A stretch of 64,000 nt of DNA from CALECP01 sp964389925 (lineage in GTDB: Bacteria; Chloroflexota; Anaerolineae; Promineifilales; Promineifilaceae). Positions 19,601 to 27,943 of this stretch are shown here, in pieces. Every line of letters begins with the position of its first letter. The stretch's first letter is position 1. The stretch is taken from assembly GCA_964389925.1 (NCBI GenBank), contig CAYMGE010000013.1, positions 26,790 through 90,789 on the forward strand, given 5' to 3'. The notes beneath the pieces are model-generated. The model saw nothing but the letters and a program-made list of their open reading frames with translations, was not told the DNA's origin and made no database searches. A program made the translations under genes and the position numbers.

Positions 19601-20805
19601 AAACCCATCTCGCGGCAAAACTGCCCGACTACATGATCCCGTCCATCTTCATCCAGCTTGACACGATGCCGATGACCCCCAGCAATAAGGTCAATCGCCG
19701 TGCGTTACCCGCTCCGCAACACGCCGATTTGGACACGGAACAGTTTGTCGGTCCGCGTGACGCGACAGAGCAACAGCTTGTACAAATTTGGCAGAAGGTG
19801 TTGCAACTGCCGCGCATCGGCGTGCGCGACAACTTCTTTGCGATTGGGGGACATTCGCTGTTGGCGGTGCGGATGGTGGCGCAAATTCAGGAGACGTTCG
19901 ACCGTCAACTCGCCATCGCCACGCTGTTCGAGAATCCGACTATCGAACAACTCGCCCTCATTTTGCGCGACGAGACGGTTACATGGTCGTCGCTCGTCGC
20001 CATTCAGCCGCACGGCGACAAAACGCCGCTGTTCTGTGTGCCGGGCGCGGGTGGCAACGTCATCTACTTTTACGATTTGGCGCAGACATTGGGAGCCGAG
20101 CAACCGCTCTACGGGTTGCAAGCGGTTGGTCTGGATGGCAAAACGCCGCCACACGAAAGCATCGAGGAGATGGCGACCCACTACGTCAACGAGATTCGGC
20201 GCGTCCAGCCGCACGGCCCCTACTATTTGGGCGGTCATTCGATTGGTGGGCGCGTCGTCTTTGAGATGGCACAGCAGTTGCTGGCGGCTGGCGAGTCGGT
20301 TGGGCAACTGTTTATCTTTGACATTGATGCTCCCTCAGATAAATCACAGCTTTCCGACCCGTGGGATGATGCCCGCTATCTCGTTGAGCTTGGCGTGGGG
20401 TTGAGCGAGACGACAGGGGTTGAAATTGACATTCCCTACGAGGATGTGCGAGGACTGACGCTTAGTGAGCAGATCGGCTACTTGCGCGGCGCGATGGAGC
20501 GGGCGGGGGTTGAGGTAGTTTCGGCCGAATTTGCCCAACTTCGCGCCCTCTTTGAACTGTTCAAACGCCACAACAACCTCGTCTACATCCCAACCGACCC
20601 CCAACCCGTCCCAATTACCCTTTTCCGCGCCACCGACCGCGCCGAAATTATCAGCTCATGGTGGCCGGGCGATCCGACGCTCGGTTGGCATCAATACGCG
20701 CTGGGCGACGTGCAGATTCACACCGTCACGGGTTCCCATGCGTCGATGTTGACTCAGCCGCACGTTGAGCAGGTCGTCGCACTTTTAGCGGCTAAGTTGG
20801 GCTAA
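16681..20805 (+). CDS. Terminal nonribosomal peptide synthetase: docking-C-A-T-TE
   Basis: The start is GTG, sharing a base with the upstream stop. Domains in this 1374-residue protein are: a TubC-type N-terminal docking segment (1-55); a condensation domain with canonical MHHILGDGW near residue 200; an adenylation domain whose pocket reads D-M-P-Q-V-G-F-V-W, which matches no code I know; a carrier domain (GGHSLL near residue 1060); and a type I thioesterase with Ser1187 in GGHSIGG and probable His1353 in TGSHAS. It is the only thioesterase in the window, so this protein should release the finished chain by hydrolysis or cyclisation. Copy 3 of the in-frame heptamer hairpin lies at 19273-19352. 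A second low-complexity stretch with TTCATCCTT units follows near 19550. Confidence 0.96.
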   Translation: MSVAEFIGDLTRSGIHLRLENGQLRFKARKGAMTPAIKTQIIGRKPELLTFLERREQINGHIPAAPKDRPIPLSLSQQWIWLFEQINGMSSAYNMPYATEIRGQFDVAALQVALNKINARHAILRTTFAMQGGVATQIVHPPKPIPILQRDLRGSADSWQDAVIEESLVPFDIERDTLWRVCLFTLAEEHYVLTLTMHHILGDGWSSALFVRELVTLYLDPAAELPPQPISYGDYAVWQRNFLSGKTLDDLLAYWTTQLADVPPLLTLPTDKPRPNKQSHRGDEVFFTLSAELTTQLNQLCQRNGATLFMVLEAALAVLLSRYAGQEDVIIATPIANRPKPELENMLGCFVNILAIRNDLSGEPTFADLLQRVRQTTLDAYAHQALPFEMLVEKLQPERTLSYNPLFQAMLTMMNTPDAVVDLPGLTMTRSDMSFPISKIDVTAKLYERDGKIAGWWEYNTDIFERETAERMVQHFEQLLWSIVANPDAPIDQLSLLTSAEKHQLLVTWNDTAVDYPLDKPFVQLFAAQAAHTPHAPAARFERDCLTYDQLNRRANQLAHYLIEQGVQKGCWVGIQVERSLNMLVAMLGIGKSGGSYVPLDPTYPPERLAYMREDAQMVLILNDETWPELANYPDDAPPVTIHPDDLAYMIYTSGSTGRPKGVQIKQRGLTNLLHTMRDKLRVTAADTVLAITTISFDMSVPEPYLPLLAGGTALIVDKETARDGHRFARLLEAGNIDVMQATPATYRMLLTAGWQGSPKLRAVCGGEAMPSDLAEALLAKCGELWNFYGPTETTVWSTAVRVTPELAKRQIVTIGRPLANTELYILDKHKQPAPVGVLGELYIGGTGVARGYLNRPELTAERFVSKDELGRMKDEEDRSFILHPSSFILYKTGDLCRYLPDGNIEFFGRADHQIKLRGFRIELGEIEAALEDYPAVRQTAVILRDERLVAYYVTDDPSSFPQQKVALHNSSLQTHLAAKLPDYMIPSIFIQLDTMPMTPSNKVNRRALPAPQHADLDTEQFVGPRDATEQQLVQIWQKVLQLPRIGVRDNFFAIGGHSLLAVRMVAQIQETFDRQLAIATLFENPTIEQLALILRDETVTWSSLVAIQPHGDKTPLFCVPGAGGNVIYFYDLAQTLGAEQPLYGLQAVGLDGKTPPHESIEEMATHYVNEIRRVQPHGPYYLGGHSIGGRVVFEMAQQLLAAGESVGQLFIFDIDAPSDKSQLSDPWDDARYLVELGVGLSETTGVEIDIPYEDVRGLTLSEQIGYLRGAMERAGVEVVSAEFAQLRALFELFKRHNNLVYIPTDPQPVPITLFRATDRAEIISSWWPGDPTLGWHQYALGDVQIHTVTGSHASMLTQPHVEQVVALLAAKLG
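19293..19348. repeat. In-frame heptamer hairpin, third copy
   Basis: Arms 19293-19308 and 19321-19336 are the same 16 bp as in copies 1 and 2. The 60-70 bases upstream, covering motif A6, are also nearly identical to copy 1, which points to gene conversion or module duplication. Confidence 0.9.
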
Positions 20806-20815
20806 TGTCCAGTTG

Positions 20816-22369
20816 TTACCCGCTCAATTCATGCACCCATTCGCTAACTTGGCGTGCCCCGCTGTCAAAGTTGGCTCCGATCAATATCACGGACTTCTCA
20901 CTGAGCCGATATTTTTGGAAGTACTCGTTGTCCTTAATTTGCTGTAGGGCATCGGCCGCGCTCTTATCCAGCTTAAATTCAAACAGGATCAGGCGATCAT
21001 CTAGCTCGATAACCACATCAATCCGCCCCTTGTTGGTTTTGACTTCAACCTCAATGTAGACCCCCAACATGCGGAAGATGAGATAGAAAATCGTCTGATA
21101 ATACTTCTCTTTTGCAATATGCAAGTCGTAGGGGATGTTGGCAAAGAAGACGGACAGCACATCAAAGAACTGCTCGTATGCTTCTGCCCGCAACGCCTCG
21201 ATCAACTTCCGCAAATACCCTTCGTTGACCCCCACGGGAATAGTGTCAAATGCCGACAGCAGATAAGACAAGAACGCCGATTCGACTTCATAGTTGGGAT
21301 ACCCCAAGCGATAGAGGCCAAAGTCGGGCTTGTAATCTTGAATGGTCAGATAGCCCGTCTGAAAAAGCAGGGGCAGTATCTCTAAATGTTCAATGTCAAA
21401 GCTCTGCAAGCCAAGCCCCGTCATCTCAAGCTGGTCAAGCTGGCGCACGTCGTACTGTCGCTCCGTGATGAGGTTGATGAGAAAGGTCGGTGTGCCTGTC
21501 GCAAACCAGTAGTTGTGAAACCGCTGTTTGAGCAAAAGCTGGAGCGTCGAAAACGGGTTGTAGACACGCTCGGCATACTCTGTGAAGCAGTAGCCGTTGT
21601 ACCAAGTGCGAATTTTTTGCCTCATCTCCGCCACGCTGACACCTGCGGCCGTTGCGAAGTCCGCAATGTATTCAGCGAGATCGCGTTCCAACTCCGCTTC
21701 GGTCAGACCGAGCAATGTCGCAAAGCGTGGATCCATAGTGATGTCGTTGAGATGGTTCATCGCCGAAAAGACACCGACCTTGCTAAAGCGGCTGATCCCC
21801 GTGATGAACACAAACCCCAACTGGGCATCGAGTGCCTTGATGGTCGTGTAGAAATGTTTGAGCGTTTCGCGCACACGCTTCGCCTCATCGACGTTCAGCA
21901 AATTGTCGATGATCGGCTTGTCATATTCGTCAATGAGAAGAACGACGTGCTTTTCGCGGCTCAACTGTTGGATAAGGTTTCCAAAGCGCGTGACGTAATT
22001 AAATCCACGAAGCGTGATCTGGTATCGCTCGGCAATTTCTGCCACGAAGAGATCGATGACCTGTTTTAGATCGTCGGCACTGCTAATGGGATACAAGCTG
22101 AAATCGAAGCGCACAACGGGGTAAGATTCCCACTGATAGTCACTTTCGTACAGCCATAATCCTTTGAAAAGCTCTTTATTGCCCCGAAATATCTCAGTAA
22201 GGGTTGAGATGAGCAAACTTTTGCCGAAGCGTCTCGGCCGAGATAGGAAATAAATGCCCTTCGGATAACGGATGAGTTCGTAGATAGTGGGGGTTTTGTC
22301 TACATATAAATACCCACTCTCAATCAGATCACGGAAGACATACGTGCTGGACTGTATCGGTTTGGTCAT
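20816..22369 (-). CDS. AAA-ATPase-like / PD-(D/E)XK nuclease-family protein
   Basis: This 517-residue protein has an N-terminal AAA-ATPase_like domain with the P-loop variant SRPRRFGKSL near residue 45 and a Walker B-like VVLLIDEYDKP. Its C-terminal domain is of the DUF1703 PD-(D/E)XK type, with DVVIELDDRLILFEFKLDK as the nuclease core (Asp...Glu-x-Lys). The family is often present in many copies per genome and its function is unknown; a selfish or defence role is suspected. The gene is convergent with the thioesterase NRPS, ten bases away, and divergent from the P-type ATPase. It is probably not part of the biosynthesis. Confidence 0.9.
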   Translation of the reverse strand: MTKPIQSSTYVFRDLIESGYLYVDKTPTIYELIRYPKGIYFLSRPRRFGKSLLISTLTEIFRGNKELFKGLWLYESDYQWESYPVVRFDFSLYPISSADDLKQVIDLFVAEIAERYQITLRGFNYVTRFGNLIQQLSREKHVVLLIDEYDKPIIDNLLNVDEAKRVRETLKHFYTTIKALDAQLGFVFITGISRFSKVGVFSAMNHLNDITMDPRFATLLGLTEAELERDLAEYIADFATAAGVSVAEMRQKIRTWYNGYCFTEYAERVYNPFSTLQLLLKQRFHNYWFATGTPTFLINLITERQYDVRQLDQLEMTGLGLQSFDIEHLEILPLLFQTGYLTIQDYKPDFGLYRLGYPNYEVESAFLSYLLSAFDTIPVGVNEGYLRKLIEALRAEAYEQFFDVLSVFFANIPYDLHIAKEKYYQTIFYLIFRMLGVYIEVEVKTNKGRIDVVIELDDRLILFEFKLDKSAADALQQIKDNEYFQKYRLSEKSVILIGANFDSGARQVSEWVHELSG

Positions 22370-22465
22370 GGTTAATTTCCTAATCTACTATTCTTAACTC
22401 TCAACTCATTATAGCGTAATTTATGATTGTCACTGAAAAATGCAACCTACGTCAGGAGTAAGTTT

Positions 22466-24637
22466 ATGGCATTAGCAATCCCCCTTTCAGGAGAGCGTGA
22501 CCGATTTGTGAGCGGAACACACGCCTTCCAGCGGCTACGCAAGCAGCGCGGCAAGCCGACACGATCACAGCGGCGCAAGAAATCGGCCGAATCGTTCACC
22601 CAATCCCACCTGCGCCAAATGGAACAGAGCGCGTTGGTCTTTGGCATCATGCCTGCGCCGACCGAGCCGCCAGCGGTGCTAAAACCAATTGTCAGCCTCA
22701 AAGCCCGCTACGTCGATCCGATTTTCACCGATGTTCGCGCCCAGCAGATGAGCGAGATGACGCTCGAAGAGGAGTACATCAGCGAGGAGCAGCGCATTGC
22801 CAATCAGTCGCTCAATCTCGCCACGGGACTGCTCGGCACGACCGCGCTCTGTCTCGTCGTCTATCCGCCGCTGGTGCTGGTGCATGTGCCGCTGTTTGCC
22901 TACATGAGCATCCCGTTTTATCAGGCGGCGATCAACGACTTGAAAAACCGCCGCGTCACCGCAACCGTGGTCGATGCGACGTTGGGAGTTGCCTCATATG
23001 GCTACACGCTGGTCAACCCGTCTTTCCTGCTCATCACGGGTCTCGGCACGTGGGTCTATATGTTCACCAATAAAGTCGTTGTCCAGACAAAAGACGGCAC
23101 GCGCAAATCGCTGACGGGGTTGATGGGCAATCAGCCGCGTGAGGTGTGGGTGCTGCGCGATGGGGCAGAGGTCAGCGTGCCGTATGAGTCGCTGGAGCGC
23201 GACGACATCGTGATCGTTGATGCGGGGCAGATGATCCCGATTGACGGCGTGGTAGCAGAGGGGAACGCCAGCGTTGACCAGCACATGCTCACGGGTGAGT
23301 CGCAGCCCGCCGAAAAGGGAGCCAACGACAGCGTGCTGGCGGCGACGATTGTGCAGTCGGGGCGGCTCTTTGTGCGCGTGACCAAGACGGGTGCAGAGAC
23401 GGCGGCGGCACAGGTGGGGCAATCGTTGCTGGAAACGGCCGATTTTACCGCTGGTGTGCAACTGCGCGGCCGTGAGATCGCCGACCGTGCCGCACTCCCC
23501 GTTCTGCTGGCAAGTGTCGCTGCTTTCCCGTTTGTCGGAGCCGACTACGCACTGGCGATTCTTAACTCAGGCTTTGGCGCAAACATGAAGCTGCTCGGCC
23601 CGTTGAGTGTTCTCAACTTTTTGCAGTTGGCCGCACGCGAAGGTGTCTTGATTAAAGACGGTCGTGCGCTCGAACAAATCCGCACGATTGACACCGTTGT
23701 GTTTGACAAAACGGGAACGCTGACGCTCGAACAGCCGCACGTCACTGAACTGCATGTCGCCAATGGCTTTGATGCGGAGACGGTGCTGCGCTACGCCGCC
23801 GCCGCAGAGCATCGGCAGACGCACCCGATTGCGAAGGCGATTTTGGAGTACGCGCAAGATGTCGATCTGCCCAACATCAGCGATGCCGCCTACGAAGTGG
23901 GATATGGGATCAAGGTGAAGGTGGACGGAAAACAGGTGCGCGTGGGCAGTAATCGCTTTATGAAGATGGAAGGGATTGACGTTTCGGCCGATATTCAAAC
24001 AACAGGCGATCAGGCACAGGCCAAAGGTCACTCGATGGTCTTTATTGCGATTGACGATCAGTTGGCGGGTGCGATTGAGCTTGAGCCAACCATTCGACCC
24101 GAAGCAGAACGCATCGTCAACTTCCTGCACGAACGCGGCCTGAAAACGACGATCATTTCGGGCGATAACGAGCGGCCGACACGCGCACTGGCGGAACGCT
24201 TGGGCATTGACGACTACTTTGCCGAAACACTGCCCGAAAACAAAGCTGACCTGATCGCAGAGCTACAGGAAGCAGGCAAATCGGTCTGCTTTATCGGAGA
24301 CGGCATCAACGACTCGATTGCGCTCAAACGGGCGAACGTCTCTGTTTCACTGCGCGGCGCGTCGACGATTGCCACCGACACCGCCCAAATTATCTTGATG
24401 GACGAGACACTCAACCAGATCGAGCAGTTGTTTGATGTGGCAGATCGCTTCGAGCGCAACATGCACGGCAACCTAATGACCTCAGTTGTACCCGGCGCAA
24501 TCGTCGTCGCTGGGGCGTTGGTGCGCGTCATCAACTTCTCGGCCGGTGTTGGAATTTTTGCAGTTGGCTTGGCGGCGGGTGTCGGCAATGCCATGTGGCC
24601 GCGTCTGACGATGGGGCGCAAGGAGAAAGAAGTATGA
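22466..24637 (+). CDS. P1B-like P-type ATPase without a CPx motif
   Basis: I chose ATG 22466 because AGGAG lies at the right distance upstream. The 723-residue protein shows TGES in the actuator, the phosphorylation site DKTGTLT (Asp414), the P1B-typical HPIAKAI and the hinge GDGINDS. Before the phosphorylation domain, the metal-binding helix that normally holds CPC, CPH or SPC reads LLGPLSVLNFL, with no cysteine. There is also no N-terminal heavy-metal-binding domain; instead about 60 basic residues precede the first membrane pair. It should be an integral membrane pump, but its cargo is unlikely to be a soft metal ion. Its stop overlaps the next ATG by four bases. Confidence 0.9.
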   Translation: MALAIPLSGERDRFVSGTHAFQRLRKQRGKPTRSQRRKKSAESFTQSHLRQMEQSALVFGIMPAPTEPPAVLKPIVSLKARYVDPIFTDVRAQQMSEMTLEEEYISEEQRIANQSLNLATGLLGTTALCLVVYPPLVLVHVPLFAYMSIPFYQAAINDLKNRRVTATVVDATLGVASYGYTLVNPSFLLITGLGTWVYMFTNKVVVQTKDGTRKSLTGLMGNQPREVWVLRDGAEVSVPYESLERDDIVIVDAGQMIPIDGVVAEGNASVDQHMLTGESQPAEKGANDSVLAATIVQSGRLFVRVTKTGAETAAAQVGQSLLETADFTAGVQLRGREIADRAALPVLLASVAAFPFVGADYALAILNSGFGANMKLLGPLSVLNFLQLAAREGVLIKDGRALEQIRTIDTVVFDKTGTLTLEQPHVTELHVANGFDAETVLRYAAAAEHRQTHPIAKAILEYAQDVDLPNISDAAYEVGYGIKVKVDGKQVRVGSNRFMKMEGIDVSADIQTTGDQAQAKGHSMVFIAIDDQLAGAIELEPTIRPEAERIVNFLHERGLKTTIISGDNERPTRALAERLGIDDYFAETLPENKADLIAELQEAGKSVCFIGDGINDSIALKRANVSVSLRGASTIATDTAQIILMDETLNQIEQLFDVADRFERNMHGNLMTSVVPGAIVVAGALVRVINFSAGVGIFAVGLAAGVGNAMWPRLTMGRKEKEV

Positions 24638-25341
24638 CAACCTATCTGTTAATTGGGCTGCTCATTCTACTGGTGGTGGCGGCCGTCTACTATCAGGTGC
24701 GCCATCAGGAGCGCGTCGCCGAGCGTCTCGAAAACACGCTGGGCAAAGGGCGCGACATGCTGGCGTTTTGGCGCAGAGAGGAAGGGGTGGTTTCGGCCGA
24801 ACTTCCCCAACAGTTCACCCAATGGCTAAACGAGCAGGCGGAGAAGCCCGCCCAACAGCTTGCCGAACGGCTGGCCGTCTTGCCCAACGAACAGCAGGTG
24901 ATCTTCACCACGCAGGTCGCTGACTTTTGTAGCACGCTCAACTTCGAGCTGGAATGGCTGATCGATCAAAAGCTCGAACGCGACCCACACCTGCAAGCCG
25001 AGTTGACACAGGTCGTCATCGACTACGCCCAAGTTCAATGGCGTGCGATGATTCTACAACCCGACCTGTACACCTTCATCACGGTTGAACTGTGGCTGCA
25101 AGAGCCGACCAGCACGGCGCACCGCGAGATGGCGCGGCAGTTGTTCAACGAACTGTCTGACCGCGAACTGGTCAGTGTTTCCCCCAACATGCTGCTCGCC
25201 TCTGACGAGGAGCGCGTCGATTACAGCGTCCAAATGGTGCGCCAAGTCGCCAAAGAGGATCATCAGGCGTTCCAATCGGCCGTGCGTGAAGTGTTGTCGA
25301 TAAATGGGGCTATGCCCGGAATGAGCGCGGCTGTTTCATAA
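24634..25341 (+). CDS. Membrane-anchored protein of unknown function
   Basis: The start at 24634 overlaps the P-type ATPase stop (ATGA) and has AAGGAG upstream. The 235-residue protein begins with one hydrophobic helix (about residues 4-22, LLIGLLILLVVAAVYY) followed by a basic stretch, so the bulk should face the cytoplasm. The rest is helical and rich in Gln and Glu, with no motif I recognise. Coupling to the P-type ATPase suggests an accessory subunit; this is inference only. Confidence 0.75.
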   Translation: MTTYLLIGLLILLVVAAVYYQVRHQERVAERLENTLGKGRDMLAFWRREEGVVSAELPQQFTQWLNEQAEKPAQQLAERLAVLPNEQQVIFTTQVADFCSTLNFELEWLIDQKLERDPHLQAELTQVVIDYAQVQWRAMILQPDLYTFITVELWLQEPTSTAHREMARQLFNELSDRELVSVSPNMLLASDEERVDYSVQMVRQVAKEDHQAFQSAVREVLSINGAMPGMSAAVS

Positions 25342-25344
25342 AAA

Positions 25345-25373
25345 GGCAGTTGCAAATGGAAAGGCCAACTGCC
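25345..25373. repeat. Intergenic inverted repeat
   Basis: GGCAGTTG (25345-25352) pairs with CAACTGCC (25366-25373) right after the stop of the membrane protein. No T-run follows, so it may be a weak terminator or an mRNA-stability hairpin. Confidence 0.5.
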
Positions 25374-25414
25374 AATAGACAAGACATAGAAATTTCAAAA
25401 ATAGGAGTTATGAC

Positions 25415-25597
25415 ATGAAAGAATCATTATTCAAAACCAAAACCAGCATCAAGGCTGGCAAGACGTTCACGATTAGCGTGGATGAGGTCGCGGGGCAAGA
25501 TGCCGCTGCCGCCGCACCCCCGCCCGCTGCACAGCAATCACTGCCCGCCGCTGCACCACAGGCCGCCACTGGCGCATCGACGCAGCCAATGGCATAG
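25415..25597 (+). CDS. Small Ala/Pro-rich protein with a T-x-IKAG motif
   Basis: Sixty residues; AGGAG lies at 25403-25407 and the first usable ATG is 25415 (ATG 25410 hits a stop after two codons). The N-terminal half has LFKTKTSIKAGKTF; the C-terminal half is low-complexity Ala, Pro and Gln. The motif recurs in the next small gene. The function is unknown. A precursor peptide, a small structural protein or an accessory of the P-type ATPase operon are all possible. Confidence 0.65.
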   Translation: MKESLFKTKTSIKAGKTFTISVDEVAGQDAAAAAPPPAAQQSLPAAAPQAATGASTQPMA

Positions 25598-25608
25598 GAG
25601 TACCCTCG

Positions 25609-25800
25609 ATGAAAGACACGAATAACACATCACCTCATCTATTCCTCGTCAACACGCGCATCAAAGCGGGTGCTGACCAAGCGACAACCCAACTGGACGA
25701 CTTCACGCAACAAGTCCAAGATGCGTTTGAGGCCAGCCAAAAAGCGATCAACGACTTTATCAAGCAACAGCAGGACGCAGTTTCTGGCGCGAGTGGATAG
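25609..25800 (+). CDS. Small amphipathic protein with a T-x-IKAG motif
   Basis: Sixty-three residues, starting 11 bases after the previous stop, with AGGAG upstream. LFLVNTRIKAGADQ aligns with LFKTKTSIKAGKTF of the preceding protein. The rest is a Gln-rich predicted amphipathic helix with no cysteines. I do not recognise a family. The two genes look like diverged tandem paralogues at the N-terminus only. Confidence 0.65.
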   Translation: MKDTNNTSPHLFLVNTRIKAGADQATTQLDDFTQQVQDAFEASQKAINDFIKQQQDAVSGASG

Positions 25801-25813
25801 CTTTTTATCGCGT

Positions 25814-25839
25814 GCGGACGGGTCAAAAGACCCGTCCGC
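25814..25839. terminator. Perfect hairpin before the E1 gene
   Basis: GCGGACGGGTC (25814-25824) and GACCCGTCCGC (25829-25839) form 11 perfect pairs with an AAAA loop, followed by CACCTTTT. It separates the small-protein operon from the E1 gene whose ATG lies 14 bases further on. It could be a terminator or attenuator; the T-run is short. Confidence 0.55.
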
Positions 25840-25852
25840 CACCTTTTAACAA

Positions 25853-27901
25853 ATGAACTTATTGCAGGTTAGCAACGGAAAGGCCGCTATCCTCGATCCC
25901 GCTATAGATTGGCGGCGCGTCGCTGAGTTGATGTTGCAATCGCGTGCGCTCGACACATTTGAGGAGACCGTTCTCGCGCCACGCGGCGAAATCACCTACC
26001 AATTTTCAGCCGGTGGTCACGAACTCGCCCAAATTTTATTGGCACTCGCGCTCGACCATCCGCACGACGCAGCGACCGTCTACTATCGTTCGCGTCCGTT
26101 TATGTTGGGGCTGGGGTTGTCGCTGACTGACGCGCTGCGTAGCGTGATGGCGCGGGGGCAGGGGATTTCGGATGGGCGCGATGTCGGTGTTGTCTTCAAC
26201 CGACCTAGTTCAGGCGGCGCAACCGTCCTCCCCATGTCGGGCAACGTCGGCACACAGTACACGCCCGCCGCTGGCTGGGCGCAGAGCGTCGGCTACTACC
26301 GCGACCACCTACAGGATGCGGCGTGGGATGGCGCAATTGCCGTCGCGCTGGGCGGCGATGGCTCCGTCGCCACCAACGGCTTTTGGTCTGCGCTGACGAT
26401 GGCAACGACGCTGCAACTGCCGATGCTGTTCTTTATTGAAGACAACGGCTATGCGATTTCGGTAGATGGCGACCTGCAAACGCCGGGCGGCAATATCGCC
26501 GACAACTTGCGGTCGTTTGCCAATTTAACCATTCTCGATTGCGATGGCACAAACCCCAGTGAGGTGGCTGACAATATCACGCGGGCGGTAAGTCAGTTGC
26601 GGCATGACGATGGGCCGGTGCTGTTGCGTGTTGACGTGCCGCGCTTGCCGGGACATTCGCTGGCGGATAAGCAAGCGTACAAATCGGCCGAACAACTCAC
26701 CACCGAGCAAGCCCGCGACCCGCTTGTGCGCCTCAAAGACTATCTCGTTCCCGCGCAGATTTCGGCCGAACAGTGGCAGGCACTCACCGAGCAAGCGGAG
26801 CAAGCCGTCCAATCTGCCTACACAGCGGCAAAAAATACCCTGCCGCCCAACCCAAACACGATCACGCACCATCTTTTCGACACGCGCACTATCACGGGCA
26901 ACCGACAGCCGCATGGTCAGGCGGAGACACGCATCAACCTGATTGACGCGGTGCGCGAGACGATTTCGGCCGAAATGCGCGACAACGACCACATTCTCGT
27001 TTTTGGCGAAGATGTCGGCTTCAAAGGGGGCGTTCACGGCGCAACACGCGGGATGCAGTCCGAATTTGGGGATGAGCGCGTCTTCGATACCTCTCTGAGC
27101 GAAGAGGGGATTATGGGTCGTGCGGCGGGGATGGCGTTGGCAGGTCTGCGCCCCGTTCCCGAAATTCAGTTCCGCAAATATCTCGAACCGGGTCTGGAGC
27201 AAACGCACGACATCGGCACGGTGCGCTGGCGTACTAATAGCAACTTTACCGCCCCCGTCGTTTTGCGCTTGCCGAGCGGCTTCACGCGGCGCGTCGGCGA
27301 TCCGTGGCACTCCGTTTCGGACGAGTCGGTGCTGGCGCACAAACCCGGCTGGAAAATCGCCTTTCCATCCAACGCCCAAGATGCGGCAGGATTGATGCGA
27401 ACCGCGCTACGCGGCAACGATCCCGTTCTCTTTTTTGAACAGCGCAGTCTGCTCGATGACCCGCGCGCCCGTCGCCCGTATCCCGGCGATGAGTTTGTCG
27501 TGCCGTTTGGCAAGGCGACCACGCTGACGCAGGGGGGAGATTTGACGGTCGTGACGTGGGGGGCGATGGTCTATCGCTGTTTGGAAGCGGTAGAGGCGTT
27601 TGGTAAGCAGGTTGAAGTGATCGACTTGCGAACACTGGTACCGTGGGATGTGGAGACGGTGTTGCGGTCGGTGGAGAAGACGGCGCGTTGTCTGATCGTG
27701 CATGAGGACAATCGGCGGGTCGGGTTTGGGGCGGAAATTTCGGCCGAACTCGCCCAACACGCCTTCCCCTTCCTCGACGCACCCATCACGCGCCTCGCCA
27801 GTGAAGATGTGCCGATTCCGTTCAACTTCGATCTGATGAACGCCGTTGTCCCATCCGTCGAAAGCATTCGCGCTGCGATGGATGAGCTTTTGGGCTATTA
27901 A
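25853..27901 (+). CDS. Fused E1alpha-E1beta 2-oxoacid dehydrogenase-type protein
   Basis: The 682 residues join an E1alpha domain (about 1-330) and an E1beta domain (about 360-682), normally two genes in branched-chain 2-oxoacid and many pyruvate dehydrogenases. The thiamine diphosphate motif starts with GGDGSVATNGFW near residue 168 and ends at IEDNGYAIS; E1beta shows FGEDVG and EEGIMG. The reaction would be decarboxylation of a 2-oxoacid (or cleavage of a ketose) to a thiamine-bound C2 or branched unit, then reductive acylation of a lipoyl arm. The only lipoyl protein nearby is the AT-ACP fusion at 29602. Related E1/E2-ACP pairs (NapB/NapD of naphthyridinomycin) feed glycolyl units to an NRPS. 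The 3' end is duplicated at 28655-28721. Confidence 0.93.
   Translation: MNLLQVSNGKAAILDPAIDWRRVAELMLQSRALDTFEETVLAPRGEITYQFSAGGHELAQILLALALDHPHDAATVYYRSRPFMLGLGLSLTDALRSVMARGQGISDGRDVGVVFNRPSSGGATVLPMSGNVGTQYTPAAGWAQSVGYYRDHLQDAAWDGAIAVALGGDGSVATNGFWSALTMATTLQLPMLFFIEDNGYAISVDGDLQTPGGNIADNLRSFANLTILDCDGTNPSEVADNITRAVSQLRHDDGPVLLRVDVPRLPGHSLADKQAYKSAEQLTTEQARDPLVRLKDYLVPAQISAEQWQALTEQAEQAVQSAYTAAKNTLPPNPNTITHHLFDTRTITGNRQPHGQAETRINLIDAVRETISAEMRDNDHILVFGEDVGFKGGVHGATRGMQSEFGDERVFDTSLSEEGIMGRAAGMALAGLRPVPEIQFRKYLEPGLEQTHDIGTVRWRTNSNFTAPVVLRLPSGFTRRVGDPWHSVSDESVLAHKPGWKIAFPSNAQDAAGLMRTALRGNDPVLFFEQRSLLDDPRARRPYPGDEFVVPFGKATTLTQGGDLTVVTWGAMVYRCLEAVEAFGKQVEVIDLRTLVPWDVETVLRSVEKTARCLIVHEDNRRVGFGAEISAELAQHAFPFLDAPITRLASEDVPIPFNFDLMNAVVPSVESIRAAMDELLGY
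27835..27901 (+). repeat. Direct repeat, left copy (3' end of E1 gene)
   Basis: The last 67 bases of the E1 gene match 28655-28721 at 60 of 67 positions by eye. Three of the seven differences are silent and one changes the stop codon, so both copies have the look of coding sequence. Confidence 0.9.
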
Positions 27902-27921
27902 ATAGAGTTGTGACCGTATGC

Positions 27922-27927
27922 TATAAT
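27922..27927 (+). promoter_or_regulatory. Possible -10 box (TATAAT)
   Basis: A perfect TATAAT lies 17 bases before the GTG at 27944. No convincing -35 box is seen at normal spacing, and the implied message would have a very short leader. Confidence 0.3.
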
Positions 27928-27943
27928 TTGTTCAACTGTTGCT

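Noticed and set aside
20805..21059. Short plus-strand frame after the thioesterase NRPS
   Set aside because: It lies wholly opposite the PD-(D/E)XK ATPase gene and has no domain signal.
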